Origin: Cupriavidus pauculus
Lineage (GTDB): Bacteria > Pseudomonadota > Gammaproteobacteria > Burkholderiales > Burkholderiaceae
Length of the DNA stretch: 64,000 bases
Direction of reading: 5' to 3'
Assembly: GCF_008693385.1 (NCBI RefSeq)
Contig: NZ_CP044067.1
Coordinates: forward strand, 1,490,501-1,554,500
This document shows, piece after piece, positions 34,794 to 43,211 of this stretch (its first letter is position 1; every line of letters begins with the position of its first letter). Both the position numbers and the translations under genes were made by a program. The notes below the pieces were generated by a model. The model did not search any database, was not told the DNA's origin, and worked only from the letters and a program-made list of their open reading frames with translations.

Positions 34794-35408
34794 TCAGCCG
34801 CGCGAGTAGTACTGCTTGAGGCCGAACACGAGGCCGGCGAACGGCATCCCGAGCGCGGCATAGACGGCCTGCGCTTCCGGCGCGGCGTTATCGGCCAGGA
34901 TCTCGACCGCCACGTTCGAATAGCAGACCGGCACCACGCCCGCCTGCTGCATGCGCGCCACGCCCATCTGCACCTGCGTCTTCGAGAAGCCGCCGGAGGC
35001 ATCGATCACGGCAAAGCTGTCGTAGCCGGCATCGAGCGCCGACATCGCGGGGAAGGCCAGGCACACATCGGTGGAAATGCCCGTAACGATCAGCTTCTTG
35101 CGGCCGGTCGCCTCGACCGCGGCGACGACGCGCGGTTCGTCCCATGCGTTCACGGTCGTGCGCTCGATCACGGACACGCCGGGCAGCGCCTCGCTCAGTT
35201 CCGGGATCATCGGACCCCAGAGGTTCTCCGTGGTCGTGGTCACGATGACGGGCACGCCAAGGGCGACCGCGGCCTTGGCAAGGCCGACCACGTTGTGCGT
35301 CAACTCGAGCGTGTCGATGTCGCGGACACCGGTATAGAGACCGATCTGGTGGTCCACCAGCAGCAGTACGGCGTTGTCACGGGTCAGGCGGTTGTTGTGG
35401 GCGTTCAT
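34794..35408 (-). CDS. Isochorismatase-family cysteine hydrolase
   Basis: A 204-residue cysteine hydrolase: LLLVDHQIGLYTGV supplies the catalytic Asp, VNAWDEPRVVAAVEATGRKKLIVTGISTDVCLAFPAMSALDAGYD contains the conserved cis-peptide region and the nucleophilic Cys in TDVCLAF. Closest in feel to YcaC-type hydrolases of unknown substrate. First gene of an operon with a GMC oxidoreductase and an esterase, transcribed away from its LysR gene, with a set of inverted GGGACGATGG repeats in its promoter region. Confidence 0.9.
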   Translation of the reverse strand: MNAHNNRLTRDNAVLLLVDHQIGLYTGVRDIDTLELTHNVVGLAKAAVALGVPVIVTTTTENLWGPMIPELSEALPGVSVIERTTVNAWDEPRVVAAVEATGRKKLIVTGISTDVCLAFPAMSALDAGYDSFAVIDASGGFSKTQVQMGVARMQQAGVVPVCYSNVAVEILADNAAPEAQAVYAALGMPFAGLVFGLKQYYSRG

Positions 35409-35473
35409 GGTTCTCTCCGTTGGGTTGGCACCGCATCCGGGTTCGGTCGCGGCTTGAGAACCACTTTACAAAT

Positions 35474-35533
35474 GGGACGATGGGAAAACAGCGGGTCAAA
35501 ACAGGAACCATCGTCCCACCAATGAGACGATGG
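35474..35533. promoter_or_regulatory. Three GGGACGATGG-type repeats upstream of the isochorismatase operon
   Basis: GGGACGATGG (35474-35483), its exact reverse complement CCATCGTCCC (35508-35517), and a near copy GAGACGATGG (35524-35533). The first two form a 10+10 bp inverted repeat with 24 bp between; the second and third form a tighter pair with 6 bp between. They lie between the LysR stop and the isochorismatase start and are likely the LysR operator. Confidence 0.7.
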
Positions 35534-35555
35534 ACCTCAAAACAAGAAGCGGCGG

Positions 35556-36464
35556 CTACTGCACCAGCAACGGCACTTCGTTGGCAAGGTATTCGCCGAA
35601 TGCCCGAACGGAGGGCAGCAGGCCGCGCCGGGAAGGCATCAGCAACGTCAGCGTGGCGACCCCCGCGATCCACTGCGGCAGCACGCGCACGAGCCTGCCC
35701 GACGCCATTTCCGCGCGCCCCACATAGCCGGGCAGCGCCACGATGCCCACGCCTTCGCACGCGGCGGCCTTGAGCGTGGCCATGTCGTCGCTGACGAGGC
35801 TCGGCGTGTACGTCACCGTATGGATCTGGTCCGCGTGGCGGACGTCGCGCAAATTCCACGCATAGCTATCCTGCGGCGCCCCGAGCGCGATCGCGTCGTG
35901 ATCGGCCAGTTCGTCCGGCGAGCCGGGGGTGCCCCTGCGTTTGAGATAGGCGGGGCTCGCAAACAGCGTCCACGGAATCTGCGCGAGCGGGCGCTGGACC
36001 AGCGACGAATCGGGCAGCGGCGCCATATGCGCGCGCAGCCCCATGTCGAAGCCCTCGTGCACGAGGTCGACATGCCGGTTTGTCGCATGCTCGACGATGC
36101 GCACGCGCGGGTGCGCGGCCATAAAGCGCGGGATCAGCGTCGCGAGCACGAGCTGCGCCACGGCGACCGAACAGGTGAAGCGGATCGTGCCGCTCGGCTC
36201 GGCCGTGCGCGTGCGCACGACGTTCTCCGCGGCTTCCGCCTCGACCAGCATCGCCAGCGCGTGGCGATGAAACTCGGTGCCGATCTCGGTAATCACGAAC
36301 CGGCGCGATGTCCGCTGGATCAGGCGCGCGCCAAGCGCGGCCTCGAGCGCGAGAATGCGGCGGCTGATGCTGGACTTGGGTACGTCGAGCACGCGGGCGG
36401 CGGCCGTAATACCCTGGTGCTCGACCACCTTCGCAAAGTAGAAGACGTCGTTGAGATCGATCAT
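35556..36464 (-). CDS. LysR-family transcriptional regulator
   Basis: A 302-residue LysR protein. The winged helix spans residues 2-60 (IDLNDVFYFAKVVEHQGITAAARVLDVPKSSISRRILALEAALGARLIQRTSRRFVITEIG), then the effector domain from about residue 90 with RFTCSVAVAQLVLATLIPRFMAAHPRVRI. It belongs to the same broad group as DsdC/AaeR-like regulators with a 'DLNDVFYFAKVVEH' start. It lies upstream of the isochorismatase-GMC-esterase operon on the same strand, with the palindromic repeats in the 147-bp gap, and is the likely regulator of that operon. Confidence 0.92.
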   Translation of the reverse strand: MIDLNDVFYFAKVVEHQGITAAARVLDVPKSSISRRILALEAALGARLIQRTSRRFVITEIGTEFHRHALAMLVEAEAAENVVRTRTAEPSGTIRFTCSVAVAQLVLATLIPRFMAAHPRVRIVEHATNRHVDLVHEGFDMGLRAHMAPLPDSSLVQRPLAQIPWTLFASPAYLKRRGTPGSPDELADHDAIALGAPQDSYAWNLRDVRHADQIHTVTYTPSLVSDDMATLKAAACEGVGIVALPGYVGRAEMASGRLVRVLPQWIAGVATLTLLMPSRRGLLPSVRAFGEYLANEVPLLVQ

Positions 36465-36576
36465 TGTGGCGGGGGCGTTCCTGGCAATGTGACTTGCGCA
36501 ATGCTACGCCATGATCATGGCCCGAACTTACCGCGTGCGCGGGCGTCCTACCTGTTTGTCCTTACGTTGGCACACC

Positions 36577-36720
36577 ATGCGAATCCTCACCGCCATTCTT
36601 GCGATTGCCGCCGCGCTCGGCGCCTTCACGGGTTGCGCCTCGCGCCCCAGCGACGGCCAGTCGGGCATCAGCGTCTATGGCGTGGTCGACGAGGGCGTCA
36701 GCCTGACTCGCGATCGATAG
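36577..36720 (+). CDS. Very small lipoprotein with a porin-like N-terminal segment
   Basis: A 47-residue predicted lipoprotein. The signal peptide MRILTAILAIAAALGAFTGC has a lipobox at the Cys (AFTGC), leaving a mature peptide of about 28 residues, CASRPSDGQSGISVYGVVDEGVSLTRDR. The SVYGVVDEGVS piece resembles the first strand of trimeric porins (LYGVVDAGV). An upstream in-frame Met (36511) gives a non-signal extension and is rejected. No ribosome site stands out. It could be a real small lipoprotein or a remnant; function unknown. Confidence 0.55.
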   Translation: MRILTAILAIAAALGAFTGCASRPSDGQSGISVYGVVDEGVSLTRDR

Positions 36721-36744
36721 CCATCCGGATCGATCGCCACCCAC

Positions 36745-37887
36745 CTAGGCCTTCTCGGGCAGCGTCCCCACATAGCGCCCGCGCGGACGGATGACCTGCG
36801 CGATGCCGAGCTGCTCGATGCTATGCGCCAGCAAGCCGATGCTGCGCGCGGTGGCGAACAGGCCGAAGGCCGCGTCGTCGGGCAAGCCATGGTGCATCAC
36901 GAGCGCGGCCAGCGCGACGTCGATATTCGGCTGCAAACCCGTGAGCTGCGTCGCCTTGTCGATAAAGCGCGCGATGACCTCGGGCGGCTCGAACAGGGCC
37001 AGCAGCGCCGCCGCGCGCGGATCGCCATCGGGATAGAGATGGTGGCCGAAGCCCGCGAACGGCTGCCCCGTCGACAGATGGTGGGCAATCACCTGATCCT
37101 CGCCGCGCCGCTCCACGTCACCGAACAACGCCCGCACGCGGCCCGAGGCATCGCCATGCAGCGGCCCGGACAACGTGGTCAGCCCCGACAGCAGGCAGGC
37201 CGGCAGCGATGCGCCGTTCGACGCGGCAATCCGCGCGGCGAACGCGGAGCTCGTCAGTTCGTGATCGACGAGCAGCACCATCGCCGTCCGCAATAGCTCG
37301 GCCACCTTCGCCGGCTGCTTCCATCCCTGCGCGAAGCGCAGATGCAGCGGCTGCTGGCCCGGCTGCGCACCGAATGCATTGGCCAGTTGCCCGACGAGGC
37401 TTTGCCCCTCGCCATGGAGCACGCGCGTCGTGCGGCCATGCGTCGAGTGCCCCGTCGCGGCCAGCGTGGCCAGCGACGTGAAGGCCGCCACGCGGCCCGG
37501 TCTGGCGACCCGCACCGTCGAGGACAGATCGACGGGGGACTGCGCATTCCACAGCCATTGCGCCGCTTCCTCGAGCGTGGCGGACGCGGCCATCGTCACC
37601 GCATCCCGACCGCGGTAGTAGAGCCGTTCGCGCGCGAACGTCGAGATCGATGTCGGAATGCTCGGCTCCGCGCCGAACAGCGTATTGGTGGCAAGGGTCT
37701 CGTGCTTGCGGCCCTGCTGCTTGCGCCGCGCGAGCGTCGCCACGTCCTCGGCGCGGTAGAGGCTGCGCCGCGTATCGGCCGGGTCGGAGGTGACCTCGAG
37801 CTTGCCGCGGCTCACATACGCGTAGACCGTCTGCGGCCGCACGCCCAGACGCTCGCACGCCTCGTCCATCGTGATCCAGGTACCCAC
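36745..37887 (-). CDS. Citrate synthase-family protein with N-terminal DNA-binding domain
   Basis: A 380-residue fusion. Residues 4-55 are a MerR/excisionase-like helix-turn-helix (ITMDEACERLGVRPQTVYAYVSRGKLEVTSDPADTRRSLYRAEDVA). The rest is a citrate synthase fold with the catalytic residues in place: His244 in GPLHGDASG, His282 in FAGFGHHLYPDGDPRA, and Asp323 in PNIDVALAALV; the motif VDHELTSSAFAARIAAS is also present. It may condense an acyl-CoA with a 2-oxoacid, or sense such metabolites and control DNA. It is divergent from a 2-hydroxyacid dehydrogenase operon, 121 bp between starts, with a small inverted repeat between; autoregulation or control of that operon is plausible. Confidence 0.88.
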   Translation of the reverse strand: MGTWITMDEACERLGVRPQTVYAYVSRGKLEVTSDPADTRRSLYRAEDVATLARRKQQGRKHETLATNTLFGAEPSIPTSISTFARERLYYRGRDAVTMAASATLEEAAQWLWNAQSPVDLSSTVRVARPGRVAAFTSLATLAATGHSTHGRTTRVLHGEGQSLVGQLANAFGAQPGQQPLHLRFAQGWKQPAKVAELLRTAMVLLVDHELTSSAFAARIAASNGASLPACLLSGLTTLSGPLHGDASGRVRALFGDVERRGEDQVIAHHLSTGQPFAGFGHHLYPDGDPRAAALLALFEPPEVIARFIDKATQLTGLQPNIDVALAALVMHHGLPDDAAFGLFATARSIGLLAHSIEQLGIAQVIRPRGRYVGTLPEKA

Positions 37888-37924
37888 CGGTCGTACTCCT
37901 GTCGCTGTCGCTTGGTTTTATATG

Positions 37925-37941
37925 TTGATTTTATAGATCAA
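37925..37941. promoter_or_regulatory. Small AT-rich inverted repeat between citrate synthase fusion and hydroxyacid dehydrogenase genes
   Basis: TTGAT (37925-37929) and ATCAA (37937-37941) flank a 7-bp AT-rich spacer. The surrounding 40 bp are much richer in A and T than the genes, as expected for overlapping promoters. It is a candidate operator for the helix-turn-helix fusion protein; the arms are short, so this is weak. Confidence 0.4.
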
Positions 37942-38008
37942 TATTGCCTTGCCAATCAAGTATTACATACCATGGCAGTCAACCTTCAACGCGACACGGC
38001 CCGAGGAC

Positions 38009-38962
38009 ATGAAGCCGCAGATCCTGCAACTCAATCCCATCCTGATTCCGGCGATCAACGACGAGCTCGCCAGCCTCTACGAGGTCAACAAGTTCTTCGA
38101 GATCGCGGATCAGGCAGCGTGGCTCACGGCGCACGGCGCATCGATCGAGGCCGTCATCACGGGCGGCCACACCGGCATCTCGCGTGCCATGCTCGAACAG
38201 TTGCCATCGCTCAAGGTGGTCGCCGTCAATGGCGTCGGCACCGATGCGGTGGACCTCGCCTACTGCCGCGAGCGCGGCCTGCCCGTTACCGCGACGCTCG
38301 GCGCGCTGACCGAAGACGTGGCCGATCTGGCCATCGGCCTGCTGATCGCGGCCTGCCGCAATATCGCCGCGGGCGATCGCTTCGTGCGCGACGGCCAGTG
38401 GGAACTGCATCCGTCGCCGAGCGCGATTCCGCTGGCACGCCGCTTCAGCGGCATGAACGTCGGCATCGTCGGCATGGGCCGTGTGGGCCGTGCGGTGGCC
38501 ACGCGCGCGGCCGCATTCGGCTGCCCCATCCGCTATACCGACCTTGGCCGCATGGACGACGTGCCGCACGAGTTCGTCGCCGATCTGCGCGACCTCGCGC
38601 GTGCCAGCGATGCGCTGATCCTCTGCGCGGCCGCCGACAAGGCCGAGGGCATCGTCGATGCCGCGGTACTCGACGCGCTGGGTCCGCGCGGCTTTCTCGT
38701 CAACGTGGCGCGCGGCAGGCTGGTCAACGAAGCCGACCTTGCCGAGGCCATTGCCGCGGGCCGTATCGCGGGCGCGGGGCTCGATGTGTTCGTCGATGAG
38801 CCGCGCGTGCCGCTGGCGCTGCGCGCGTCCGACCGCACCACGCTGCAGGCGCATCGCGCGAGCGCAACGTGGGAAACGCGTACCGCGATGGCGCGCATGG
38901 TGCTGGACAGCGTGGCACAGGGCCTGGCCGGGCAGCGTCCGGCGATGAGCCTGACGACCTGA
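38009..38962 (+). CDS. D-2-hydroxyacid dehydrogenase
   Basis: A 317-residue dehydrogenase of the D-isomer-specific family. NAD(P) site GIVGMGRVGRAVATRAAAFG, substrate Arg in NVARGRLVNEADLAEAIAAGRIAGAGLDVFVDEP with Glu, and the catalytic His in TTLQAHRASATWETR. Typical of glyoxylate/hydroxypyruvate reductase-like enzymes; reduces a 2-oxoacid to a D-2-hydroxyacid or the reverse. The start at 38009 follows GAGG; an earlier in-frame Met at 37949 overlaps the AT-rich promoter region. First gene of a four-gene operon. Confidence 0.9.
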   Translation: MKPQILQLNPILIPAINDELASLYEVNKFFEIADQAAWLTAHGASIEAVITGGHTGISRAMLEQLPSLKVVAVNGVGTDAVDLAYCRERGLPVTATLGALTEDVADLAIGLLIAACRNIAAGDRFVRDGQWELHPSPSAIPLARRFSGMNVGIVGMGRVGRAVATRAAAFGCPIRYTDLGRMDDVPHEFVADLRDLARASDALILCAAADKAEGIVDAAVLDALGPRGFLVNVARGRLVNEADLAEAIAAGRIAGAGLDVFVDEPRVPLALRASDRTTLQAHRASATWETRTAMARMVLDSVAQGLAGQRPAMSLTT

Positions 38963-38975
38963 TTCCATTGCTCCC

Positions 38976-39668
38976 ATGACGAACTACGTCTTTCCGCCCG
39001 CCCCGCCGGTCTCGCTCGCGGTAGACGGCTGCGACGCGCGCTTTCCGGTGGCACGGGTGTTCTGCATCGGCCGCAACTATCGCTGGAGCCCCGACGAGCC
39101 CAAACCCGCGCGCATGCCGGCATGGTTCATGAAGCCGGCCACGGCGGTGGTGCCCGCACAGGGCGCGTTGCCGTATCCGCCGGCCACCGCCGAGTTCTGC
39201 CACGAGGTCGAACTCGTGGTGGCCATCGGCGACGGCGGACGCGATATCGACCCGGCGCATGCGGCCTCGCATATCTGGGGCTACGCGGTGGGGCTCGACA
39301 TGACGCGGCGCGACCTGCAGCAGCAGGCCAGGCGCGCGGGCGATCCGTGGGAGCCGTCGAAGGCGTTCGATCATTCGGCGCCGTGCGGGCCGGTCGTGCC
39401 CGTGGCTACATGCGGCCATCCTCGCGCGGGGTCCATCCGCCTGGCGGTCAACGGCGTCGCGCGCCAGCAGGACGATCTGTCCGGATTGCTGTTTCCCGTG
39501 CCGGAGCTCGTCGCCATGCTGTCGCGCTCGGTCGCGCTGATGCCCGGCGATCTGATCTTTACGGGCACGCCGGCCGGCGTGGGCGCGCTGCAGGACGGCG
39601 ACAGGCTCGACGCGAGTATCGGTGGCATCGGCGAGTTGTCGATGACGGTCGCCGGCCCCGCGCCATGA
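38976..39668 (+). CDS. Fumarylacetoacetate hydrolase-family protein
   Basis: A 230-residue FAH-family hydrolase: [41 protein letters not shown] supplying metal-binding Glu residues, [42 protein letters not shown] with the metal Asp, and [21 protein letters not shown]. It resembles fumarylpyruvate or acylpyruvate hydrolases, cleaving a 2,4-dioxo acid to pyruvate plus an acid. It starts 13 bp after the hydroxyacid dehydrogenase gene. Confidence 0.9.
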   Translation: MTNYVFPPAPPVSLAVDGCDARFPVARVFCIGRNYRWSPDEPKPARMPAWFMKPATAVVPAQGALPYPPATAEFCHEVELVVAIGDGGRDIDPAHAASHIWGYAVGLDMTRRDLQQQARRAGDPWEPSKAFDHSAPCGPVVPVATCGHPRAGSIRLAVNGVARQQDDLSGLLFPVPELVAMLSRSVALMPGDLIFTGTPAGVGALQDGDRLDASIGGIGELSMTVAGPAP

Positions 39669-39735
39669 CACGACGCTAATCCCCCAGCAACGCAAGCGGC
39701 GACAGACCGCCGCGGCTTCCAACAGGAGACAGTCC

Positions 39736-40494
39736 TTGAACGCATCCCGAAAAATCGCCCTCGTGACCGGTGCCGGCAGCGGCGTCGGCAGGCTGACCGC
39801 GCTGGCACTGCTCGATGACGGCTGGACCGTCGTGCTCGCTGGCCGCCGACCCGAACCGCTGCAGGCGCTCGCGGCCGAAGCCGCCGCGCGTGGCCAGCAT
39901 GCGGTGGCCATCCCGACCGACGTGACCGATCCCGACAGCGTGCAGGCGCTGTTCGACGACATCGAGCGCGAGTTCGGCCGTGTGGACATGGTGTTCAACA
40001 ACGCCGGCGTCAATGCGCCCGCGGTGCCGATGGACGAACTGCCGCTGGACAAGTGGTTCAACGTCGTCAACACCAATGTCACGGGCGTGTTCCTGTGCGC
40101 GCGGGCCGCGTTCGGGCTCATGCGCCGCCAGTCGCCACAAGGTGGGCGCATCATCAACAACGGCTCGATCTCCGCGCATACGCCGCGCCCGTTCACGGCA
40201 CCGTACACCGCGAGCAAGCATGCGGTGACGGGCATTACCAAGGCACTGGCCCTCGATGGCCGCGCGTACAACATCGTCGCGAGCCAGATCGATATCGGCA
40301 ACGCGCTGACCGAGCTGTCGGAACGCATGACGCGCGGCGTGCTGCAAGCCAACGGCACCACGGCGCCGGAGCCGATGATGGACGCGAAGCACGTCGCCAA
40401 CGCGGTGCGCCATATGGCATCGCTGCCGCTCGATGCCAACGTGCTGACGATGACGGTGATGGCGAGCCATATGCCGTTCTCCGGCCGCGGCTGA
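39736..40494 (+). CDS. Short-chain dehydrogenase/reductase with TTG start
   Basis: A 252-residue [23 protein letters not shown] binds the cofactor, [15 protein letters not shown] is the central motif, and the catalytic set is Ser in [13 protein letters not shown] with YTASKHAV. An Arg pair after strand two (AGRRPEPL) suggests NADP(H). The start is TTG at 39736, with CAGGAG 7 bp upstream; the Rossmann strand begins only six residues later, so the start is well fixed. Third gene of the hydroxyacid operon. Confidence 0.9.
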   Translation: MNASRKIALVTGAGSGVGRLTALALLDDGWTVVLAGRRPEPLQALAAEAAARGQHAVAIPTDVTDPDSVQALFDDIEREFGRVDMVFNNAGVNAPAVPMDELPLDKWFNVVNTNVTGVFLCARAAFGLMRRQSPQGGRIINNGSISAHTPRPFTAPYTASKHAVTGITKALALDGRAYNIVASQIDIGNALTELSERMTRGVLQANGTTAPEPMMDAKHVANAVRHMASLPLDANVLTMTVMASHMPFSGRG

Positions 40495-40545
40495 TGTAGA
40501 CGGCCAAGCTCGCTCGATCAGAACAGACTACAAAAGGAGACAACG

Positions 40546-41520
40546 ATGCAATTCCACAAGCTGCTCAAGACCCTCGCCGCCGGCGCGGCCCTCGCCGTGG
40601 CGTCGGGCGTGGCGATGGCGCAGAACTACCCCACACGTCCCGTCACCATCATCGTGCCCGCGCCCGCCGGCGGCGGCATCGACCTGATCGCGCGCGTGGT
40701 CGGCGAGAAACTGTCGGTCAAGCTCGGCCAGCCGTTTATCGTCGAGAACCGTCCGGGCGCGTCGAACAACCTCGGCACCGCGGTGCTCGCGAATGCCAGG
40801 CCCGATGGCTACACGATCGGCATCGTCGCCGGCAGCCATAACATCAACAAGTTCCTGTTCAGGAACCTGGGCTGGGATCCTGAAAAGAGCTTCGAGCCGA
40901 TCGTCTACACGCACGAGATTCCGCTCGTGTTCGCGGTCTATCCGAAGCTGCCGGTGAAGACGCTGCCCGAGCTCGTCAGCTGGATGAAGGCGAATCCGGC
41001 CGAGGCCAAGGTCGCGACGTCGGGCCGTGGCAGCGCGCAGGAAATGGCGGCCGAGATGTTCCGCATGAGCAGCGGCGCGCCCGTGCTGCTGGTGCCGTAC
41101 AAGGGCTCGTCGGCCGCGCATCCGGACCTGATCGCGGGCCGTACCGTGCTCTATATCGACACGATCAGCGCGATCGCGGAGCAGGTGAAATCGGGCAACG
41201 TGCGCGCGGTGGCGGTCTCGACGAAGACACGCGCGAAGGTATTGCCCAATGTGCCGACGGCCGAGGAGCAGGGGCTGAAGGGGTATGACGCCAATACCAA
41301 CGGCGGCTTCCTGGCGCCGGCCGGCACGCCGAAGGACATCGTCAACAAGCTCAATGCCGAGATCAATGCCGCGCTGAAGCTGCCGGAAGTCCGCGCGAAG
41401 CTGGAGGCGGCGGGCATCGAGGTACAGGGTGGCACGCCGCAGCAGTACGCGGCCGTCATCAAATCCGATCTCGCGAAGTGGGGCAAGGTGGTGCGGGAGG
41501 CCAATATCCAGCCCGAATAA
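40546..41520 (+). CDS. Bug-type (tripartite tricarboxylate) substrate-binding protein
   Basis: A 324-residue periplasmic receptor. Signal peptide KLLKTLAAGAALAVASGVAMAQ, then NYPTRPVTIIVPAPAGGGIDLIARVVGEKLSVKLGQPFIVENRPGASNNLGTAVLANARPDGYTIGI, VPYKGSSAAHPDLIAGRTVLYIDTISA and KVLPNVPTAEEQGLKGYDANTNGGFLAPAGTPKDIV. The start has AGGAG upstream. Last gene of the operon, so its ligand is probably the organic acid processed by the three enzymes. No membrane partner genes are near. Confidence 0.92.
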   Translation: MQFHKLLKTLAAGAALAVASGVAMAQNYPTRPVTIIVPAPAGGGIDLIARVVGEKLSVKLGQPFIVENRPGASNNLGTAVLANARPDGYTIGIVAGSHNINKFLFRNLGWDPEKSFEPIVYTHEIPLVFAVYPKLPVKTLPELVSWMKANPAEAKVATSGRGSAQEMAAEMFRMSSGAPVLLVPYKGSSAAHPDLIAGRTVLYIDTISAIAEQVKSGNVRAVAVSTKTRAKVLPNVPTAEEQGLKGYDANTNGGFLAPAGTPKDIVNKLNAEINAALKLPEVRAKLEAAGIEVQGGTPQQYAAVIKSDLAKWGKVVREANIQPE

Positions 41521-41523
41521 TGG

Positions 41524-41559
41524 CGACTCAGGGGGCGACTCAGGGGGCGACTCAGGGGG
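41524..41559. repeat. 12-bp tandem repeat, three exact copies, at the gene junction
   Basis: CGACTCAGGGGG repeats at 41524, 41536 and 41548. It begins four bases after the Bug-receptor stop and the third copy contains the stop codon of the convergent M23 peptidase. Each copy contains the same TGA on the minus strand in the same frame, so loss of a copy would leave the peptidase end unchanged. Confidence 0.9.
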
Positions 41560-42145
41560 CGGTCTTCAGCAATGGATAGGGGTTGATCGCGCCCCCGGCG
41601 GCATAGATGCCGTAGTGCAGATGCGTGGGCGTGCCCCGCGCGTTGCCGGTGTCCCCGACATAGCCCAGCGTGGTCCCCGCCTGCACACGATCGCCGGGAC
41701 CGACATCCGCGTGCCGTTCGAGGTGCGCGTAGTAGTGCATCTGGCGTCCGGGGCCCATGACCCAGACAACGTTGCCGCCGAGCGTGTTGGTCCCGGTGCG
41801 CGTGACGATGCCCTCCGTCGCCGACAGCACCGGCCGCCCGCGCGTGGCGAAGATATCGATCCCTTCGTGCCGCCGGCCGCCCGATCTCGCCCCACCCCAG
41901 GTGTCGCGCAACGCCTGTCGCGTGACGCCTTGCACCGGCACGGGCAGCGCCGTCGGCGCGGGCAGGCTGGCGAGCCGCGCCGCGTAGATGGCACGGTCGA
42001 TTGCCGGCCCGACCCATGGCCATGCGGCCCATGCGATGGCGACGATCGTCGCGGGCACCACCCAGCGCGCGACGCCGCGCGATGGCGATGGTGGCGGCGC
42101 GGGCGAGGGGCGCCTGTCGTTCCGGGGCGATGGCAACTCGGTCAT
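41552..42145 (-). CDS. Membrane-anchored M23 (LytM-type) metallopeptidase
   Basis: A 197-residue protein with one N-terminal membrane anchor ([22 protein letters not shown]) and a C-terminal M23 domain: [89 protein letters not shown]. Zinc ligands are His and Asp in HEGID and the second His of HLH. Likely cuts peptidoglycan cross-links in the periplasm or activates amidases. The start at 42145 gives the anchor right after a short Pro/Arg-rich cytoplasmic tail. Stands alone. Confidence 0.9.
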   Translation of the reverse strand: MTELPSPRNDRRPSPAPPPSPSRGVARWVVPATIVAIAWAAWPWVGPAIDRAIYAARLASLPAPTALPVPVQGVTRQALRDTWGGARSGGRRHEGIDIFATRGRPVLSATEGIVTRTGTNTLGGNVVWVMGPGRQMHYYAHLERHADVGPGDRVQAGTTLGYVGDTGNARGTPTHLHYGIYAAGGAINPYPLLKTAP

Positions 42146-42240
42146 GCAGGGTCTGAGTCCCGCCCGGGCCGGAAATTCCCCCGACGCCCGCCAACGCGGC
42201 AGCGTCCTACACGGCGGGCCCCGCAGGGCGCGTTGCACGG

Positions 42241-43137
42241 CTAAGGCGCGTGCAGCATGGTCCGCGCGGCGGCCATGACCTCCCTGCTCAATCCATCGAG
42301 CAGCGCGGACGCGGCACGCGCGTGTTGCCAGTAAAGCGGCACGTCCAGCGGCGCATCCGGCAGCAACTCCACGAGCGTGCCGGCCGCCAGCTGTCCGGCA
42401 ATCAGCGTGCGCGGATGCAATCCCCATCCCATGCCCTCGGCCGCGGCAACCACGAACGCATGCGTCGAAGGCAATGTGTGCCGCGGCAGTTCGACATCGC
42501 GATGGCACAACCGCCGGACCCAGCGCGACTGCAGCTCGTCCTTGACGTTGAAGACGAGGCTGGGCGCGAGGGCCAGCGTGCCGGCACCGACGCCGTCCGC
42601 AAAATACCGCGCGACGAAATCCGGACTCGCGGCCGCGACGTAGCGCATCGCGCCGAGCGGCTGGCTATTGCAGCCGGTGACCGGCTTCGCGGTGCCCGTC
42701 ACGGCGGCCATCACCGCCCCGCTGCGCAGCCACGCCGACGTGTAGTCCTGATCGTCCACGGCCACCTCCATCAGCACCGGATGCGCGGCGGCAAACCGGG
42801 CGATGGCCGGGGCTACCCAGCTCGCCAGGCTGTCCGCGTTCACGGCAATCGGCAGGGTGACGCGCGCCACCCCTTCGGGTGCGAGCGCGGGCAGCGTGCC
42901 CTGCAGTTCCTGCTCGAGCAACCGCACGCGGTCGACGTGCTGGCACAGGCGGCGGCCCGTTTCGGTCGCGCGACACGGCTGGTCGCGCACGACCAGTGCG
43001 CAGCCGACACGCTCCTCCAGCAGGCGAATGCGCTGGGAGATCGCCGAGGGTGTCACGTTCAGCGCGCGCGCGGCACGCTCGAAGCTGCCTTCGCGGATCA
43101 CCGCAGCCAGCGCGGATAAGGCGGAGTAATCCAGCAT
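42241..43137 (-). CDS. LysR-family regulator, ArgP/LysG type
   Basis: A 298-residue regulator of the ArgP (IciA)/LysG branch: [79 protein letters not shown]. The effector half has [17 protein letters not shown], characteristic of this group. It is divergent from a LysE exporter gene, the classical LysG-LysE arrangement in which basic amino acids induce their own export. The start at 43137 matches the family N terminus; TTG at 43170 would overlap the operator. No strong ribosome site. Confidence 0.92.
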   Translation of the reverse strand: MLDYSALSALAAVIREGSFERAARALNVTPSAISQRIRLLEERVGCALVVRDQPCRATETGRRLCQHVDRVRLLEQELQGTLPALAPEGVARVTLPIAVNADSLASWVAPAIARFAAAHPVLMEVAVDDQDYTSAWLRSGAVMAAVTGTAKPVTGCNSQPLGAMRYVAAASPDFVARYFADGVGAGTLALAPSLVFNVKDELQSRWVRRLCHRDVELPRHTLPSTHAFVVAAAEGMGWGLHPRTLIAGQLAAGTLVELLPDAPLDVPLYWQHARAASALLDGLSREVMAAARTMLHAP

Positions 43138-43161
43138 GTCGTTAAGTCCAGCTAATGTCGG

Positions 43162-43185
43162 TGAAGACAAGATAGTTTGTCTTCA
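43162..43185. promoter_or_regulatory. ArgP/LysG operator: 9+9 bp inverted repeat
   Basis: TGAAGACAA (43162-43170) and its exact reverse complement TTGTCTTCA (43177-43185) with 6 bp between. It is in the 74-bp gap between the divergent regulator and LysE starts and is the obvious binding site of the regulator. Confidence 0.75.
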
Positions 43186-43211
43186 TTCCGGAAGGCAGGC
43201 AAGCTGCGTGC

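Noticed and set aside
3741..41559. Short tandem arrays considered as CRISPR or as mobile-element ends
   Set aside because: Units of 12-15 bp without spacers, and no transposase, integrase or cas genes in the window.
42050..42120. Longer N terminus for the M23 peptidase reaching into the region after 42145
   Set aside because: The extension is Arg/Ala-rich without structure, while the start at 42145 gives a normal cytoplasmic tail and anchor.
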